A stretch of 64,000 bases of DNA from Clostridiaceae bacterium. GTDB lineage: Bacteria; Bacillota; Clostridia; DSM-8532. Location: contig JAAYFY010000093.1 of NCBI GenBank assembly GCA_012728015.1, positions 1-64,000 of the forward strand, written 5' to 3'. Under the pieces are notes generated by a model. The model was not told the origin of the DNA, did not search any database, and saw only the letters and a list, made by a program, of their open reading frames with translations. The translations under genes and the position numbers were made by a program. Within the stretch, counting starts at the first letter, position 1, and every line of letters begins with the position of its first letter. Positions 1 to 8,266 of the stretch are shown here, piece after piece.

Positions 1-130
1 AAAACAACCGGATGTTGTTTTTAGCCGGCAGTCGCACGGACGCGGCGTTGCCGGCGGCCCTGCGAGATCAAGCATGAGCATGTACAACTTCCTGCGACGA
101 GGACTGAAGGAGAGACTGAACAGCACGGCT
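1..130 (+). repeat. Structured repeat element, copy A (cut by the window edge)
   Basis: This matches 13083-13212 at about 126 of 130 positions with no gaps. It contains a short hairpin near 1-21 and a GC-rich hairpin GCCGGC...GCCGGC at about 24-55. One of the four differences turns GCGAC into GCGGC opposite GTCGC, which keeps pairing through a G-U wobble. The 5' half seen in the other copy would lie outside the window. No coding potential is evident. Identity of the element is unknown. Confidence 0.75.
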
Positions 131-136
131 ACACAC

Positions 137-200
137 GCAATCTCTTATGAAACGAAGCAGAGATTGCCGCGCCCGGCTTTGCCGGGCTCGCAATGACACA
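137..200. repeat. Palindromic REP/MITE-like repeat
   Basis: It consists of GCAATCTC, a short spacer, AGAGATTGC, then a GC palindrome CCCGGCTTTGCCGGG and CTCGCAATGACA. The same words recur near 12.9, 13.25, 28.6, 39.4, 53.2 and 63.8 kb. It lies directly downstream of the structured element and of the last glycan gene. Confidence 0.75.
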
Positions 201-237
201 TTGGGATTTACTGGATCACAATTATATTGGTGGTTTT

Positions 238-1194
238 TCACTTCCCAATCCCATATCCGGAATCCAATACGTAATAATGCGTATTCGGCACCGACTTTCG
301 GTCAGAGAAGCCCCACTTAAACCAGGGGAAGAATTCCTGCACCCCGCCGATGGCAGCCGAGAGCCGTTCAAGATAGGGATGGTAGATCAGCGATACCACC
401 TTCTCATCATTGATATGGTAATACCAGCACAGGTTGAACTCGTACCGGCTTATGATGGAGAGCCCCGAAAAATGGTAGAAGATCAGGGGGACATTGTTAA
501 GAAGGACCTGGCCCCCTTTGCGGCTTACCCTGTAATTGGAGATATTCCACAGGGCTGCATTGGCCCCGATGGATGTTACAATATGCACGTTTTCATACTT
601 ATCCGGCCAGCCCTCAACATATCTCTGATCGCCGAACAGCCCGCGCTGGGGCTCTTCCTTGATTGGACAGTATTCAACGCATTTTTTCGCCCACTCACTT
701 ATGGCGGCAATACTTGTGCTATCCCTCCTGCAGCCCACGAACCCGGTATTATAGACCCCAGTGATGGAGTAGAAGTGTTCAAAATCCCTGGCGTTCCTGT
801 GGTGGGTCAGGTACAGCGAGGCATCAGGCTTTTCGGCAAACAGGGCCGCGGGGTCCGAGAAAAAGAAAAGGTCCGCATCAAGATGGGCAAAATACTGCGC
901 GTCGGGGTAAAATTGCAGGACATGGCTCAGAAACACGGGCTTCAGGGTCCAGCAATAGGCATGGAACAGCCGGTTTGCCCGGGCCTGGAGAAGGGCTTCG
1001 TCCTCAATATCCTCCAAACGCAACAAAACAATGTTCTTAAACGGTATCGTCCTTAGCACATCATAGACCTCATTGTCGGCGCACAGCACATACAGCTTGT
1101 AATCTCCGGCATTCTCCATGAGCGAGGAATTCATGGCAAGAAATTTGTACAGGTGATCCCTGGAAACCACGGTGGTAAAATGGAAGGTATCCAT
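238..1194 (-). CDS. Putative glycosyltransferase (DxD, nucleotide-sugar type)
   Basis: The 318-residue product resembles small cytosolic glycosyltransferases of the GT-A fold. [11 protein letters not shown] block at about residue 108 supplies the DxD metal and nucleotide-sugar site. Other blocks are YCWTLKP, NTGFVGC, GLFGDQRY and YHFSG, all shared with the paralogue at 2416-3345. The ATG at 1194 is preferred because GGGAG lies 8 bases before it; an upstream TTG is less well placed. It is the last gene of a five-gene minus-strand operon and probably adds a sugar to a surface glycan. Donor and acceptor cannot be deduced. No signal peptide or membrane segment is seen. Confidence 0.75.
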   Translation of the reverse strand: MDTFHFTTVVSRDHLYKFLAMNSSLMENAGDYKLYVLCADNEVYDVLRTIPFKNIVLLRLEDIEDEALLQARANRLFHAYCWTLKPVFLSHVLQFYPDAQYFAHLDADLFFFSDPAALFAEKPDASLYLTHHRNARDFEHFYSITGVYNTGFVGCRRDSTSIAAISEWAKKCVEYCPIKEEPQRGLFGDQRYVEGWPDKYENVHIVTSIGANAALWNISNYRVSRKGGQVLLNNVPLIFYHFSGLSIISRYEFNLCWYYHINDEKVVSLIYHPYLERLSAAIGGVQEFFPWFKWGFSDRKSVPNTHYYVLDSGYGIGK

Positions 1195-1210
1195 ACGCAA
1201 AACTCCCTGT

Positions 1211-2419
1211 CTATATATTAAGGCCTATTTTGGGTCCCAGCTCGATGTTGAGGGCCATTCTCAGCAAATCCCGGAGCATCCCGACAAAATGGATCGCTTT
1301 GCCCGCATCAACCCATTCCCTTGTCTGCCGGATGATGAGCGGAATATTGTCGGCAATGCTCAATATGACATCCGCCGTCGGCCCTTTATAGGGCTTGTAA
1401 CGGCTCTTCCGGATGATGTTAAGCAGTTCAAGAAATACCCGGAGAACCTGGTGGCTCCCCTTTTCGGGCAGCAGCCTGTTTATGTCACCCGCCACAAGGT
1501 TGATCTTGCCGGAATCGGCCTTTAATACCTCCTGGAGGCAGACCATCTGCATATCCAGGTAATAGATATGGTTATATTTCTCGCAGATATAAGTCACATT
1601 CTCCACCACATCAATCCAGGTGAAGTTAGCCGGGTGCTCCTGGTGGCAGCTCATGATATCCTCGGCCACGACAAACCGGCATCCGTCCTTGAAAAGCCTG
1701 ATGCCCAGATCGTAATCCTCGTAGCCGTACCGGACAATACCTTCATCAAACATACCCACGCCCATGACCCTGTCCCTGGGCACCGAAAGGTTGTTGGTTA
1801 TGAAGAACCGCCAGGGCAGATTATACCCCTCAAGGGAGCTGCCGTATTTTTTCAGTACCTGCTTCAGGTCCACGATAAAGGGAAGGTCCAGATCAAAGCT
1901 GTATTTCAGGTAGCTTTCGTCCAGCACATCGGCTTCAGATATGAGGGGTGTCCGGTCCTGGGGCGGATTTCCGGGCTCCGGTCGGTTCCCGGCTATTCGC
2001 TCAAACCTTGCCATCTGCTCAAGGCTGAACCTCTTATAGAAATATGAAAAGATACGCTTCCAGAACAAGCCGCAAACCACCAGGCCATCTTCCTTCTCAT
2101 GGGCCTGGATATGTTTGCTTACAAAGTCTCTCGAGGCGATCATGTCGCTGTCGTGGAATATGAGTATGCCGCCCTGGGCTTCCAGAATGCCCTGGTTGCG
2201 CCCGCGGGCGATGCCCCGGTTTTTTTCCAGTCGGATAACCCTCATGGGGAACCTTGATTTAAAATCATTCAACATATCCATGGTGCGGTCATGGGACCCG
2301 TTATCCACCACGATGATCTCCACGTCATCGCCCTGGTAATCCTGGTTGTTCAGCGCCGCAAGGTTCAGATAAAGCCTTTCCCTGGCGTTCCAGGAGGGTA
2401 TGATGATGCTCGCTCTCAA
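1211..2419 (-). CDS. Family 2 glycosyltransferase
   Basis: The N-terminus (ASIIIPSWNARERL, then EIIVVDNGSHD) is the classic GT2 nucleotide-binding start. It is followed by RNQGI and FHDSDMI, the DxD-type metal site. The C-terminal 150 residues are family-specific and unassigned. The start is a TTG that overlaps the upstream gene's TGA (TTGA), so translation is probably coupled; GAGAAGAG precedes it. At 402 residues it is longer than a bare GT2 domain. It lies between two paralogous DxD glycosyltransferases in an operon that also makes a CDP-sugar, so a role in a surface polysaccharide or S-layer glycan is inferred. The sugar is unknown. Confidence 0.8.
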   Translation of the reverse strand: MRASIIIPSWNARERLYLNLAALNNQDYQGDDVEIIVVDNGSHDRTMDMLNDFKSRFPMRVIRLEKNRGIARGRNQGILEAQGGILIFHDSDMIASRDFVSKHIQAHEKEDGLVVCGLFWKRIFSYFYKRFSLEQMARFERIAGNRPEPGNPPQDRTPLISEADVLDESYLKYSFDLDLPFIVDLKQVLKKYGSSLEGYNLPWRFFITNNLSVPRDRVMGVGMFDEGIVRYGYEDYDLGIRLFKDGCRFVVAEDIMSCHQEHPANFTWIDVVENVTYICEKYNHIYYLDMQMVCLQEVLKADSGKINLVAGDINRLLPEKGSHQVLRVFLELLNIIRKSRYKPYKGPTADVILSIADNIPLIIRQTREWVDAGKAIHFVGMLRDLLRMALNIELGPKIGLNI

Positions 2420-3345
2420 CTCTTCTCACTCTCCCTCCGCGCCAGGTCCTGGGCATCGGAATAGCCGTCGAATCCAGGATCTATCAGGCTTATATTTCGT
2501 ATTACATCCTGCAGGATGCGAAGGTAAATATAGTAGAAAAACGGGGGATCCACTGATTTTTGCTCATGGATCATGATGATCCTGTTGCTCCGAAGAACGC
2601 GAAAACCGCTGAAATGATAGCAGATCAGCCTGTTCCCGCCGGCCAGTATCTTCCCGTCGGAAATCGAGTAATGATACAGGGCCCGGTTCCAGTGGCCGAT
2701 ATTGACGCCCGGAGTATGGATCTCACAAACACTGGAGAATTTTGAGGGCATCTCATCCAGGTACTTCTGGTCACCGAAAAGGCCAGCCTCCGGCTTGCTG
2801 ACACAGGATTCCAGACAGCGCTTCTTCCACCATCTCAGGCAGTTCAGGCCGGTTTCATCCCGCTTGAAGCTGATAAATCCCGAATTGTATTTGCCCAAAA
2901 GGGCCTGGAGCTTCTTTTTGTTTTCAGGCTCAAGGGAAGGGATAACTATATCCCCGCGGGATAACAGCACCGAGCAGCTGGGCTGGTTTTTGAATATAAC
3001 CGACGGATCAGAAAAGAAAAAGAGATCGGCGTCCACATAGGTCACCCTGTAGATGCCGGGGTCCCGTGAAAACACCGCCTCGATCAGAAGTGGCTTAAGC
3101 GTCCAGCAATACTCGTTTATCCTGCGGTTTTTCTTAAGCTTGTTCAGGGATTCGTTGAGTTCGCATATATGCAGCAGCCTTATGCGCCTCCAGCCCATTT
3201 TGCTGATTAACCGGTGGGTTTCGTCATCCACGCACAGTACATAGGTTATATGGTCCTTTATGACCTCATTAAGCGAGCAGAACAGGGCAATAGCCTGGTA
3301 AAGCCTGAACCTGGAAATCACAGTGCAAAAGACCTGTTCCTTCAT
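2416..3345 (-). CDS. Putative glycosyltransferase, paralogue of the one at 238-1194
   Basis: The 309-residue product has a [11 protein letters not shown] motif, [37 protein letters not shown] and CYHFSGFRV in the same order as the gene at 238-1194. The two therefore share a family and probably arose by duplication. The ATG at 3345 overlaps the preceding TGA as ATGA and follows GGGGAGTGACAGGGT. The C-terminal 60 residues differ most from the paralogue, where acceptor specificity may lie. Soluble and cytosolic by appearance. Function beyond sugar transfer is not determinable. Confidence 0.75.
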   Translation of the reverse strand: MKEQVFCTVISRFRLYQAIALFCSLNEVIKDHITYVLCVDDETHRLISKMGWRRIRLLHICELNESLNKLKKNRRINEYCWTLKPLLIEAVFSRDPGIYRVTYVDADLFFFSDPSVIFKNQPSCSVLLSRGDIVIPSLEPENKKKLQALLGKYNSGFISFKRDETGLNCLRWWKKRCLESCVSKPEAGLFGDQKYLDEMPSKFSSVCEIHTPGVNIGHWNRALYHYSISDGKILAGGNRLICYHFSGFRVLRSNRIIMIHEQKSVDPPFFYYIYLRILQDVIRNISLIDPGFDGYSDAQDLARRESEKS

Positions 3346-4343
3346 ACCCTGTCACTCCCCGCAGCGTCATGGCGGCTGTTTTTCCCAAAATAGGTCCGGT
3401 ACCATTCAACAGTCCTCTTAAGCCCTTCATCAAGGCTGTATTTGGGAACCCACTCCAAAAGCCTTCTGGCCTTGGACGCGTCAAGGTACTGGTGCCTGAT
3501 CTCATTACCTGCCTGGTTCAGGATAACCGGCTCCAGGTCCGAACCCATAATCTTAAGAATCCTTCGGACCAGTTCCAGCACCGTTACTTGGATCCCATTG
3601 CTGAAGTTGAAGGCCTCACCGAAGAGCCCTTTGCTTTCCATCTTTTCGGCCAGGAGCATATAGGCGCTTACCGCGTCCCCCACATAAAAATAATCCCTTA
3701 TATATGTTCCGTCACTTCGGATGACTGGCGCTTCCCCCCTGATTATGCTTCGGATGGTCTGGGGAATTATCCTGCTGAAGTTGGTATCCCCCTCGCCGAA
3801 AAGGTTTCCGCAGCGGGTTATGCAGACCGGAAGCCCATATGTGGCGTAATATGCCTGCGTGATCAGGTCCGCGCAGCTTTTTGACACGTCATAGGGATGC
3901 CTGCCCTGAAGAGGCATATCCTCGTGGTAGGGAAGAACCTCCTGTTGGCCATAGGCCTTGTCGCTGGAGGCAACAATTATCCTGCGCACCCTGGGGCTTC
4001 TCCTGCATGCCTCAAGCACATGCCAGGTCCCACGGACATTAGCCTCAAAGGTGGACAGGGGGTTGCGGTTGGCCGTCCCCACTATGGCCTGCGCTCCCAC
4101 ATGGAACACCGTATCAATCTCATATTCGTTCATAGCCCGTTCCAGGAGGGAATAATCCTCCAGGCAGCCATGGACAAGGTTTATGCCCTTATCATCGCCA
4201 AAGAAGCCGGAGTATGCCGTCCTGTCGCGCACCAGGCCTGTCACAGCCGCTCCCCGGTCCCTTAGTGTTTTTGACAAATGGCTTCCCAAAAAACCCTTGC
4301 ACCCCGTAATAAAAACCGGTCTGCCATTCCAAAAACCGCTCAT
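3342..4343 (-). CDS. rfbG: CDP-glucose 4,6-dehydratase-like extended SDR
   Basis: This is an extended short-chain dehydrogenase/reductase of 333 residues. It carries the NAD-binding [10 protein letters not shown] at residues 13-22, the SSDKAYG segment typical of CDP-glucose 4,6-dehydratases, and the catalytic YDVSK pair. Members convert CDP-glucose to CDP-4-keto-6-deoxyglucose. The neighbouring cytidylyltransferase, which makes CDP-glucose, supports this over a GDP- or dTDP-sugar dehydratase. The start at 4343 has GGAGG 8 bases upstream and overlaps the rfbF stop as ATGA. No further CDP-deoxyhexose enzyme lies in the window. Confidence 0.85.
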   Translation of the reverse strand: MSGFWNGRPVFITGCKGFLGSHLSKTLRDRGAAVTGLVRDRTAYSGFFGDDKGINLVHGCLEDYSLLERAMNEYEIDTVFHVGAQAIVGTANRNPLSTFEANVRGTWHVLEACRRSPRVRRIIVASSDKAYGQQEVLPYHEDMPLQGRHPYDVSKSCADLITQAYYATYGLPVCITRCGNLFGEGDTNFSRIIPQTIRSIIRGEAPVIRSDGTYIRDYFYVGDAVSAYMLLAEKMESKGLFGEAFNFSNGIQVTVLELVRRILKIMGSDLEPVILNQAGNEIRHQYLDASKARRLLEWVPKYSLDEGLKRTVEWYRTYFGKNSRHDAAGSDRV

Positions 4344-5107
4344 CTCCATACCCTCCAAAGGTCCATGCCGTCCTCGGCCATCTTATTCATGGTCATGATG
4401 TCATAGTAGGTGTCGCAGGCGTACCAAAACCCGTCATGCATATAGACGGCCAGCTGCCCGTCCCTTGAAAGGTCCGCCAGCGCGTTCCTTTCAAGGCTGT
4501 TTGGCACAGCAGCGTCGAGATAGTCGAACACAGCGGGCTCAAAAACAAAAAAACCACCATTAATAACGCTTTCCCTGCTTTCCTTTTCCGCGAAGGAATC
4601 GGCGACCCCCTCCCGGACCGTCATGGTACCATACTGGCTTTTCTTGTTGATTCCGGTAACGGTGGCAATCAGGCCTTTCTCTTTATGAAAGGCCAAAAGG
4701 CTGTGAAAATTGATATCCGAAAGGCCGTCCCCATAGGTGGCCATAAAGGTCTCGTTTCCCACAAAATCCTTCGCTTTTCTGATCCGGTCCCCTGTTAAGG
4801 TATCCAGGCCCGTGTCCAGAAACGTGATCTTCCAGTTTTCGGCCTTCTCCAAAAGTGTGATGCGACTGTTTTCGGTGTCAAGAATAAAGCTGTGGTTTTT
4901 CCAGGGATAATCCATGAAGTACTCCTTGATCCTGTCTCCCCTGTATCCCAGCAGCAGTATAAAATCGTCAAAACCATAATGCTTGTAAAGCTTCATAATA
5001 TGCCAGAGCATCGGCATCCCGGCTATGGGAACAAGCGGTTTGGGCATATCCCTGGTAAGCTCATGCATTCTCATGCCCCGGCCGCCGCACAGTATAAGAA
5101 CTTTCAT
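4340..5107 (-). CDS. rfbF: Glucose-1-phosphate cytidylyltransferase
   Basis: It begins [14 protein letters not shown] and continues [21 protein letters not shown], the nucleotidyltransferase signature. It makes CDP-glucose from CTP and glucose-1-phosphate in the cytosol. TYGDGLSD is the metal-binding D motif. At 255 residues it matches the family's usual size. An in-frame start 49 codons upstream exists, but the codon at 5107 is preceded by GGGGGATGAT and gives the canonical N-terminus. It is the first gene of the glycan operon, with a four-base overlap into rfbG. Confidence 0.9.
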   Translation of the reverse strand: MKVLILCGGRGMRMHELTRDMPKPLVPIAGMPMLWHIMKLYKHYGFDDFILLLGYRGDRIKEYFMDYPWKNHSFILDTENSRITLLEKAENWKITFLDTGLDTLTGDRIRKAKDFVGNETFMATYGDGLSDINFHSLLAFHKEKGLIATVTGINKKSQYGTMTVREGVADSFAEKESRESVINGGFFVFEPAVFDYLDAAVPNSLERNALADLSRDGQLAVYMHDGFWYACDTYYDIMTMNKMAEDGMDLWRVWR

Positions 5108-5222
5108 ATCATCCCCCGAAATGGCGTCATAGGTTGTACACATAATCATGATACGCAGCTGCGCGGTAAATAGTTCAGGACAAGCAGGCGGCCCGCCGCG
5201 GGGAAACCCCGGAAGGATTCGT

Positions 5223-5432
5223 TTATACCGACGGGTTGTTAAAGAAGTTTTCATCTATATAATCATAACTGTAGCAATCGTCATAAAAAACAGTAATAGT
5301 CAGCCTCCACTGGTTGTTCCTGTCCACCGATTCGGACTGCTTCAGCGCGATTACCTGCTTTTTACTGATAAAACGATTCACCATGGTCTCCAGGATTCTG
5401 ACATCATCCCCGGAAAAGATCTTTATTTTCAA
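5223..5432 (-). CDS. Small protein, possibly Cse60-like sporulation protein
   Basis: The 69-residue product from the preferred start reads MKIKIFSGDDVRILE, then a helix and KKQVIALKQSESVD followed by a beta strand LTITVFY. The layout (an N-terminal strand, a helix ending in an (I/V)xxIK-type strand, then a hydrophobic strand) resembles the small sporulation protein Cse60, from memory of that family only. A TTG at 5432 is favoured over an ATG six codons upstream because GGAGG lies 8 bases before it and would otherwise fall inside the coding region. The acidic C-terminal tail (about 18 residues) is rich in Tyr, Asp and Asn. Function is tentative. Confidence 0.6.
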   Translation of the reverse strand: MKIKIFSGDDVRILETMVNRFISKKQVIALKQSESVDRNNQWRLTITVFYDDCYSYDYIDENFFNNPSV

Positions 5433-5667
5433 AACAGCCGCCTCCGCCATGATCTATAAAATCTTTCTCTTACTCTAATTATATTAGGCTGAAACCTGAT
5501 CATAACCATATTGTAGAGCCACCGGCCGAGCGGCCGAATCGGCAGACCTGCCCCAGCCTTCCGCCCCAAAGGGCCGGGCATAATGAAGGTCATACAACAG
5601 GTCGGGACATCCCGTGAAACTGCCGCCACAACCCGCCCGAAACGGCTTGAAATGGTATAAAAAAAGC

Positions 5668-5696
5668 TTGACGGCGTTTAGTGACTTTGCTATACT
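5668..5696 (+). promoter_or_regulatory. Sigma-A-type promoter for the tRNA pair
   Basis: TTGACG at 5668-5673 and TATACT at 5691-5696 are separated by exactly 17 bases. The mature tRNA-Met starts 29 bases later. Both hexamers are near consensus. Confidence 0.85.
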
Positions 5697-5725
5697 ATAA
5701 AAGCGCGTTAACTCGCGGGAATCAT

Positions 5726-5802
5726 GGCGGCGTAGCTCAGTTGGCTAGAGCATGCGGTTCATACCCGCAGTGTCGTTGGTTCAAATCCGACCGCCGCTAC
5801 CA
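5726..5802 (+). tRNA. tRNA-Met (CAT)
   Basis: This 77-nt cloverleaf has CCA encoded. The acceptor GGCGGCG pairs with CGCCGCT (first pair G-U). The anticodon loop is TTCATAC in a TGCGG/CCGCA stem, giving CAT. The T arm is GTTGG-TTCAAAT-CCGAC. The anticodon stem lacks the three G-C pairs of initiator tRNA, so it is taken as elongator Met; a lysidine-modified Ile tRNA is less likely. Confidence 0.93.
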
Positions 5803-5806
5803 GCGA

Positions 5807-5881
5807 GGCCCCATGGTCAAGTGGTTAAGACACGGCCCTTTCAAGGCCGTAACAGGGGTTCGAATCCCCTTGGGGTCACCA
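5807..5881 (+). tRNA. tRNA-Glu (TTC)
   Basis: This 75-nt cloverleaf starts GGCCCCA, pairing with TGGGGTC before ACCA. The anticodon loop is CTTTCAA in a CGGCC/GGCCG stem, giving TTC. It is four bases downstream of tRNA-Met in the same transcript. Confidence 0.95.
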
Positions 5882-5882
5882 A

Positions 5883-5914
5883 AAAAGAGGCTGTCCTGCA
5901 AGACAGCCTCTTTT
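5883..5914 (+). terminator. Intrinsic terminator after the tRNA pair
   Basis: AAAGAGGCTGTC, a six-base loop, then GACAGCCTCTTTT form a perfect 12-bp-class stem ending in T residues. The A-rich opposite flank means it could also terminate the lipoprotein gene on the minus strand. Confidence 0.9.
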
Positions 5915-5950
5915 ATTGTTTCTGACGGGTTTATGTAATTGGGGATTATA

Positions 5951-7039
5951 TCATGGCGCACCGATGTATGCAATGCTCTTGATGCACCAGCCGTAATCCT
6001 TCCTGACCACGTCGAAATTAAACTCGTGTACTTGCCCGTAGTAATCGGGGCCGGACACCAATACCGGCGCGGAATCACCTTTCTGGCTGATTTCGAAATC
6101 CAAACCGCCCTCAAGCTCGAGGACTTCGTTCTGAAGCGCATTGTACAGATCCCTCAGGTAGTCTGCCACCCTTTCATCGGGAGTTTCGGGACAAAGCATG
6201 GCCAGGCGCTCATCGGCCGCCGGGCAGTATTCAAGGGCCAGGGCGCTCAGGATAAGGTATTCGGTTATGACACCTTCAATGGTGTCGGGGTACTCGGGAA
6301 GCTCTATATCGCAGATGTCCGGGTACATCAGGCCGTCAATCCAGAGAAACTGCCTGTATATGGGATAATAGAAAACGTCATAGCTCCACCTTCTTTGATA
6401 GAAACCGTCATAAACCCCGTCACCATCCAGGTCGAGAAGCGCGTCTTCCCCGGCGCCGGTGGCCGAGGCGGAGATGAACAGCTCTACGACTCCTTCCCCG
6501 TAAACCTCGTAGATGGCAAACCCGCGCAGCGACGCCCAGTTGGTCAGCTCAACGCAGATATAGGTCAGATCAGTGCCATCAAAGCGCACCGGTTTTATGC
6601 CCATTATCGAATACCCGGTATCATTTCCCGACAGGCCGGCCACCTGCTCAATCGTGCCATCCCTGTACCGGAGGACGTAGAAGCCCGACAAATCATCTAT
6701 TGAGCTGCCAACCGAAACTACCGCCTCATCAAAGCCGTCCCTGTCGAAATCCTCGATGAAGCACTCCAGCATGTTTTCATCCTTATGCTTCTCGCCCATG
6801 AACTTCCTCACCAGGTCCTCGCTCATCCCTGCGCTGATAGCAGGAGAAGGCGAAGGGGCTGGAGTTTCGCCGGGGACAGGGGTTTCGTCTGCCTTTGGGG
6901 TATCCGTCACTAAATTTGCAGGTTCATCACCTTCCCCCGCCTCGATGATTCTCCTTCCGCATCCGGTAATCGCAAGGGCAGCAATCATAAAGATTGTTAA
7001 CAGGGTTAAAGAAACCTTAAATTTCCTTTTCTCCATCAT
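5951..7039 (-). CDS. Lipoprotein with FG-GAP/dockerin-like Asp-rich repeats
   Basis: A type II signal peptide with a lipobox AITGC puts the lipidated Cys at residue 27, so the mature protein is anchored outside the membrane. A Pro/Thr/Ser-rich linker follows, up to about residue 70. Two calcium-loop-like segments, EDFDRDGFDEAVV and LLDLDGDGVYDGF, resemble FG-GAP or VCBS-type repeats. The remainder is not recognised; the last 60 residues may form a separate alpha-beta domain. The start has AGGAG 6 bases upstream; a second ATG directly follows. It is transcribed alone and convergently with the tRNAs. Function unknown; a ligand-binding surface role is only a guess. Confidence 0.75.
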   Translation of the reverse strand: MMEKRKFKVSLTLLTIFMIAALAITGCGRRIIEAGEGDEPANLVTDTPKADETPVPGETPAPSPSPAISAGMSEDLVRKFMGEKHKDENMLECFIEDFDRDGFDEAVVSVGSSIDDLSGFYVLRYRDGTIEQVAGLSGNDTGYSIMGIKPVRFDGTDLTYICVELTNWASLRGFAIYEVYGEGVVELFISASATGAGEDALLDLDGDGVYDGFYQRRWSYDVFYYPIYRQFLWIDGLMYPDICDIELPEYPDTIEGVITEYLILSALALEYCPAADERLAMLCPETPDERVADYLRDLYNALQNEVLELEGGLDFEISQKGDSAPVLVSGPDYYGQVHEFNFDVVRKDYGWCIKSIAYIGAP

Positions 7040-7147
7040 ACCCTACTCCTTCTGCCAGGTCTTTATTTAAATATCAATATACAGCCTTTTTCATGCATTA
7101 CTACTATGTAATAGCATAATTCCATGCAATGTAAAAGGATATTTATT

Positions 7148-8032
7148 TCATTGATCTTCCTGCCCGTCCATGCCGATTCGGTTTTCCCTTGCGTAGTAAA
7201 ACAGGTATTGCTGGGCTATGCCGGCAAGCTCCCCGAATTCTCTGCGCGCAAAGGCCGCGATCTCTTCATTGCTTGTACCGCTGCCCGGGTACAGGGTGGT
7301 CATCACGCGCCTTACCCACCTGTCCACCGGGAAGGCGTCGGGCATAAGTCCGCTGAAAAGACCAATACAGTCCGCCACCTTCCCCCCCACACCATAAAAC
7401 CTTAGAAGTTCCTGCCGCACACCGGCGGAATCCATGCCCTCCAGGGCACTGATATCAAGCTCCAGTGCCTGTTGGGAGGCGCGGATGATGTATTTGGCCC
7501 TGTAACCTGCCCTTATGCATTCAAAGGATTTTTCAGAAAGGACACTGAGGACATTTGATTCCGGGAAGGAATACAGGATCTGTCCCTTGTATTCCACCGG
7601 CTTTCCGTAATTCTCAGCCAGGCACTCAATAATCCTCCTGATCCGCGGTATGTTATTGTTCTGCGAGACGATAAAAGATATGAGAGTTTCATAAAAATCC
7701 TGTCTCAGGAGCCTTAATCCGGGCGCGAATTCAATGGCCTTTTCCATAATCGGATCATTCTCGGCAAGCTTTCGCTGCAAAGTTCCATAGTCGCGGCCAA
7801 GATCAAAGTAGTCATGCCATACCTCGGTAAAATCAGTGGGGCTCATGTTATGGAAGATAATATCGTCGCCTTTTTTTTCGGCTTCTACCACCAACCCTCT
7901 TACGATCCCCAGCCAGTTTCCGCTCTCAAGCCTTCTCCATCTGAAGCATTGTCCGCATTCAAAGGTCTGCTCAAGATCAAAGCTCTCCACGTCCCGTAAT
8001 ATTACCCGATTTTTATAAAAATACCATTCCAT
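7148..8032 (-). CDS. ogg: 8-oxoguanine DNA glycosylase/AP lyase (OGG1-type)
   Basis: The product excises 8-oxoguanine from DNA and nicks the abasic site. The N-terminal OGG domain has FECGQCFRW. The C-terminal helix-hairpin-helix part carries VSQNNNIPRIRRII and the GVGGKVADCIGLF motif, whose Lys is the Schiff-base nucleophile in OGG1. The conserved Asp follows in FPVDRWVRR. At 294 residues it fits the bacterial OGG1-like class. The ATG at 8032 follows AGAAGGG with a 5-base gap and is preferred over a TTG five codons upstream. It is monocistronic and divergent from fapA. Confidence 0.9.
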   Translation of the reverse strand: MEWYFYKNRVILRDVESFDLEQTFECGQCFRWRRLESGNWLGIVRGLVVEAEKKGDDIIFHNMSPTDFTEVWHDYFDLGRDYGTLQRKLAENDPIMEKAIEFAPGLRLLRQDFYETLISFIVSQNNNIPRIRRIIECLAENYGKPVEYKGQILYSFPESNVLSVLSEKSFECIRAGYRAKYIIRASQQALELDISALEGMDSAGVRQELLRFYGVGGKVADCIGLFSGLMPDAFPVDRWVRRVMTTLYPGSGTSNEEIAAFARREFGELAGIAQQYLFYYARENRIGMDGQEDQ

Positions 8033-8130
8033 AAACACCCTTCTCAATTGCGTTATTATTTATAAATTATTCTATTATTTAACATCACAATAACGCTACT
8101 GATCTGTAAAGCCGCTTAAAAAAAGACTTC

Positions 8131-8160
8131 TTGTTTGTATCACGTTTATTATAGTATAAT
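8131..8160 (+). promoter_or_regulatory. Probable promoter for fapA
   Basis: TTGTTT at 8131-8136 and a perfect TATAAT at 8155-8160 are 18 bases apart. It leaves an AT-rich leader of roughly 100 bases before fapA in which no clear hairpin is seen. Confidence 0.6.
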
Positions 8161-8266
8161 ATGAATATCGTAAATTATAAATATTTTAACATTTTTACGC
8201 AAATGAACCGTAAGGATAGTACGTTCAATATACTTCAGAGGGATTGTTATACAAGGGGTACACAAA

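Noticed and set aside
193-1056. Plus-strand 287-codon frame
   Set aside because: Antisense to the glycosyltransferase at 238-1194, with no ribosome site and no family features.
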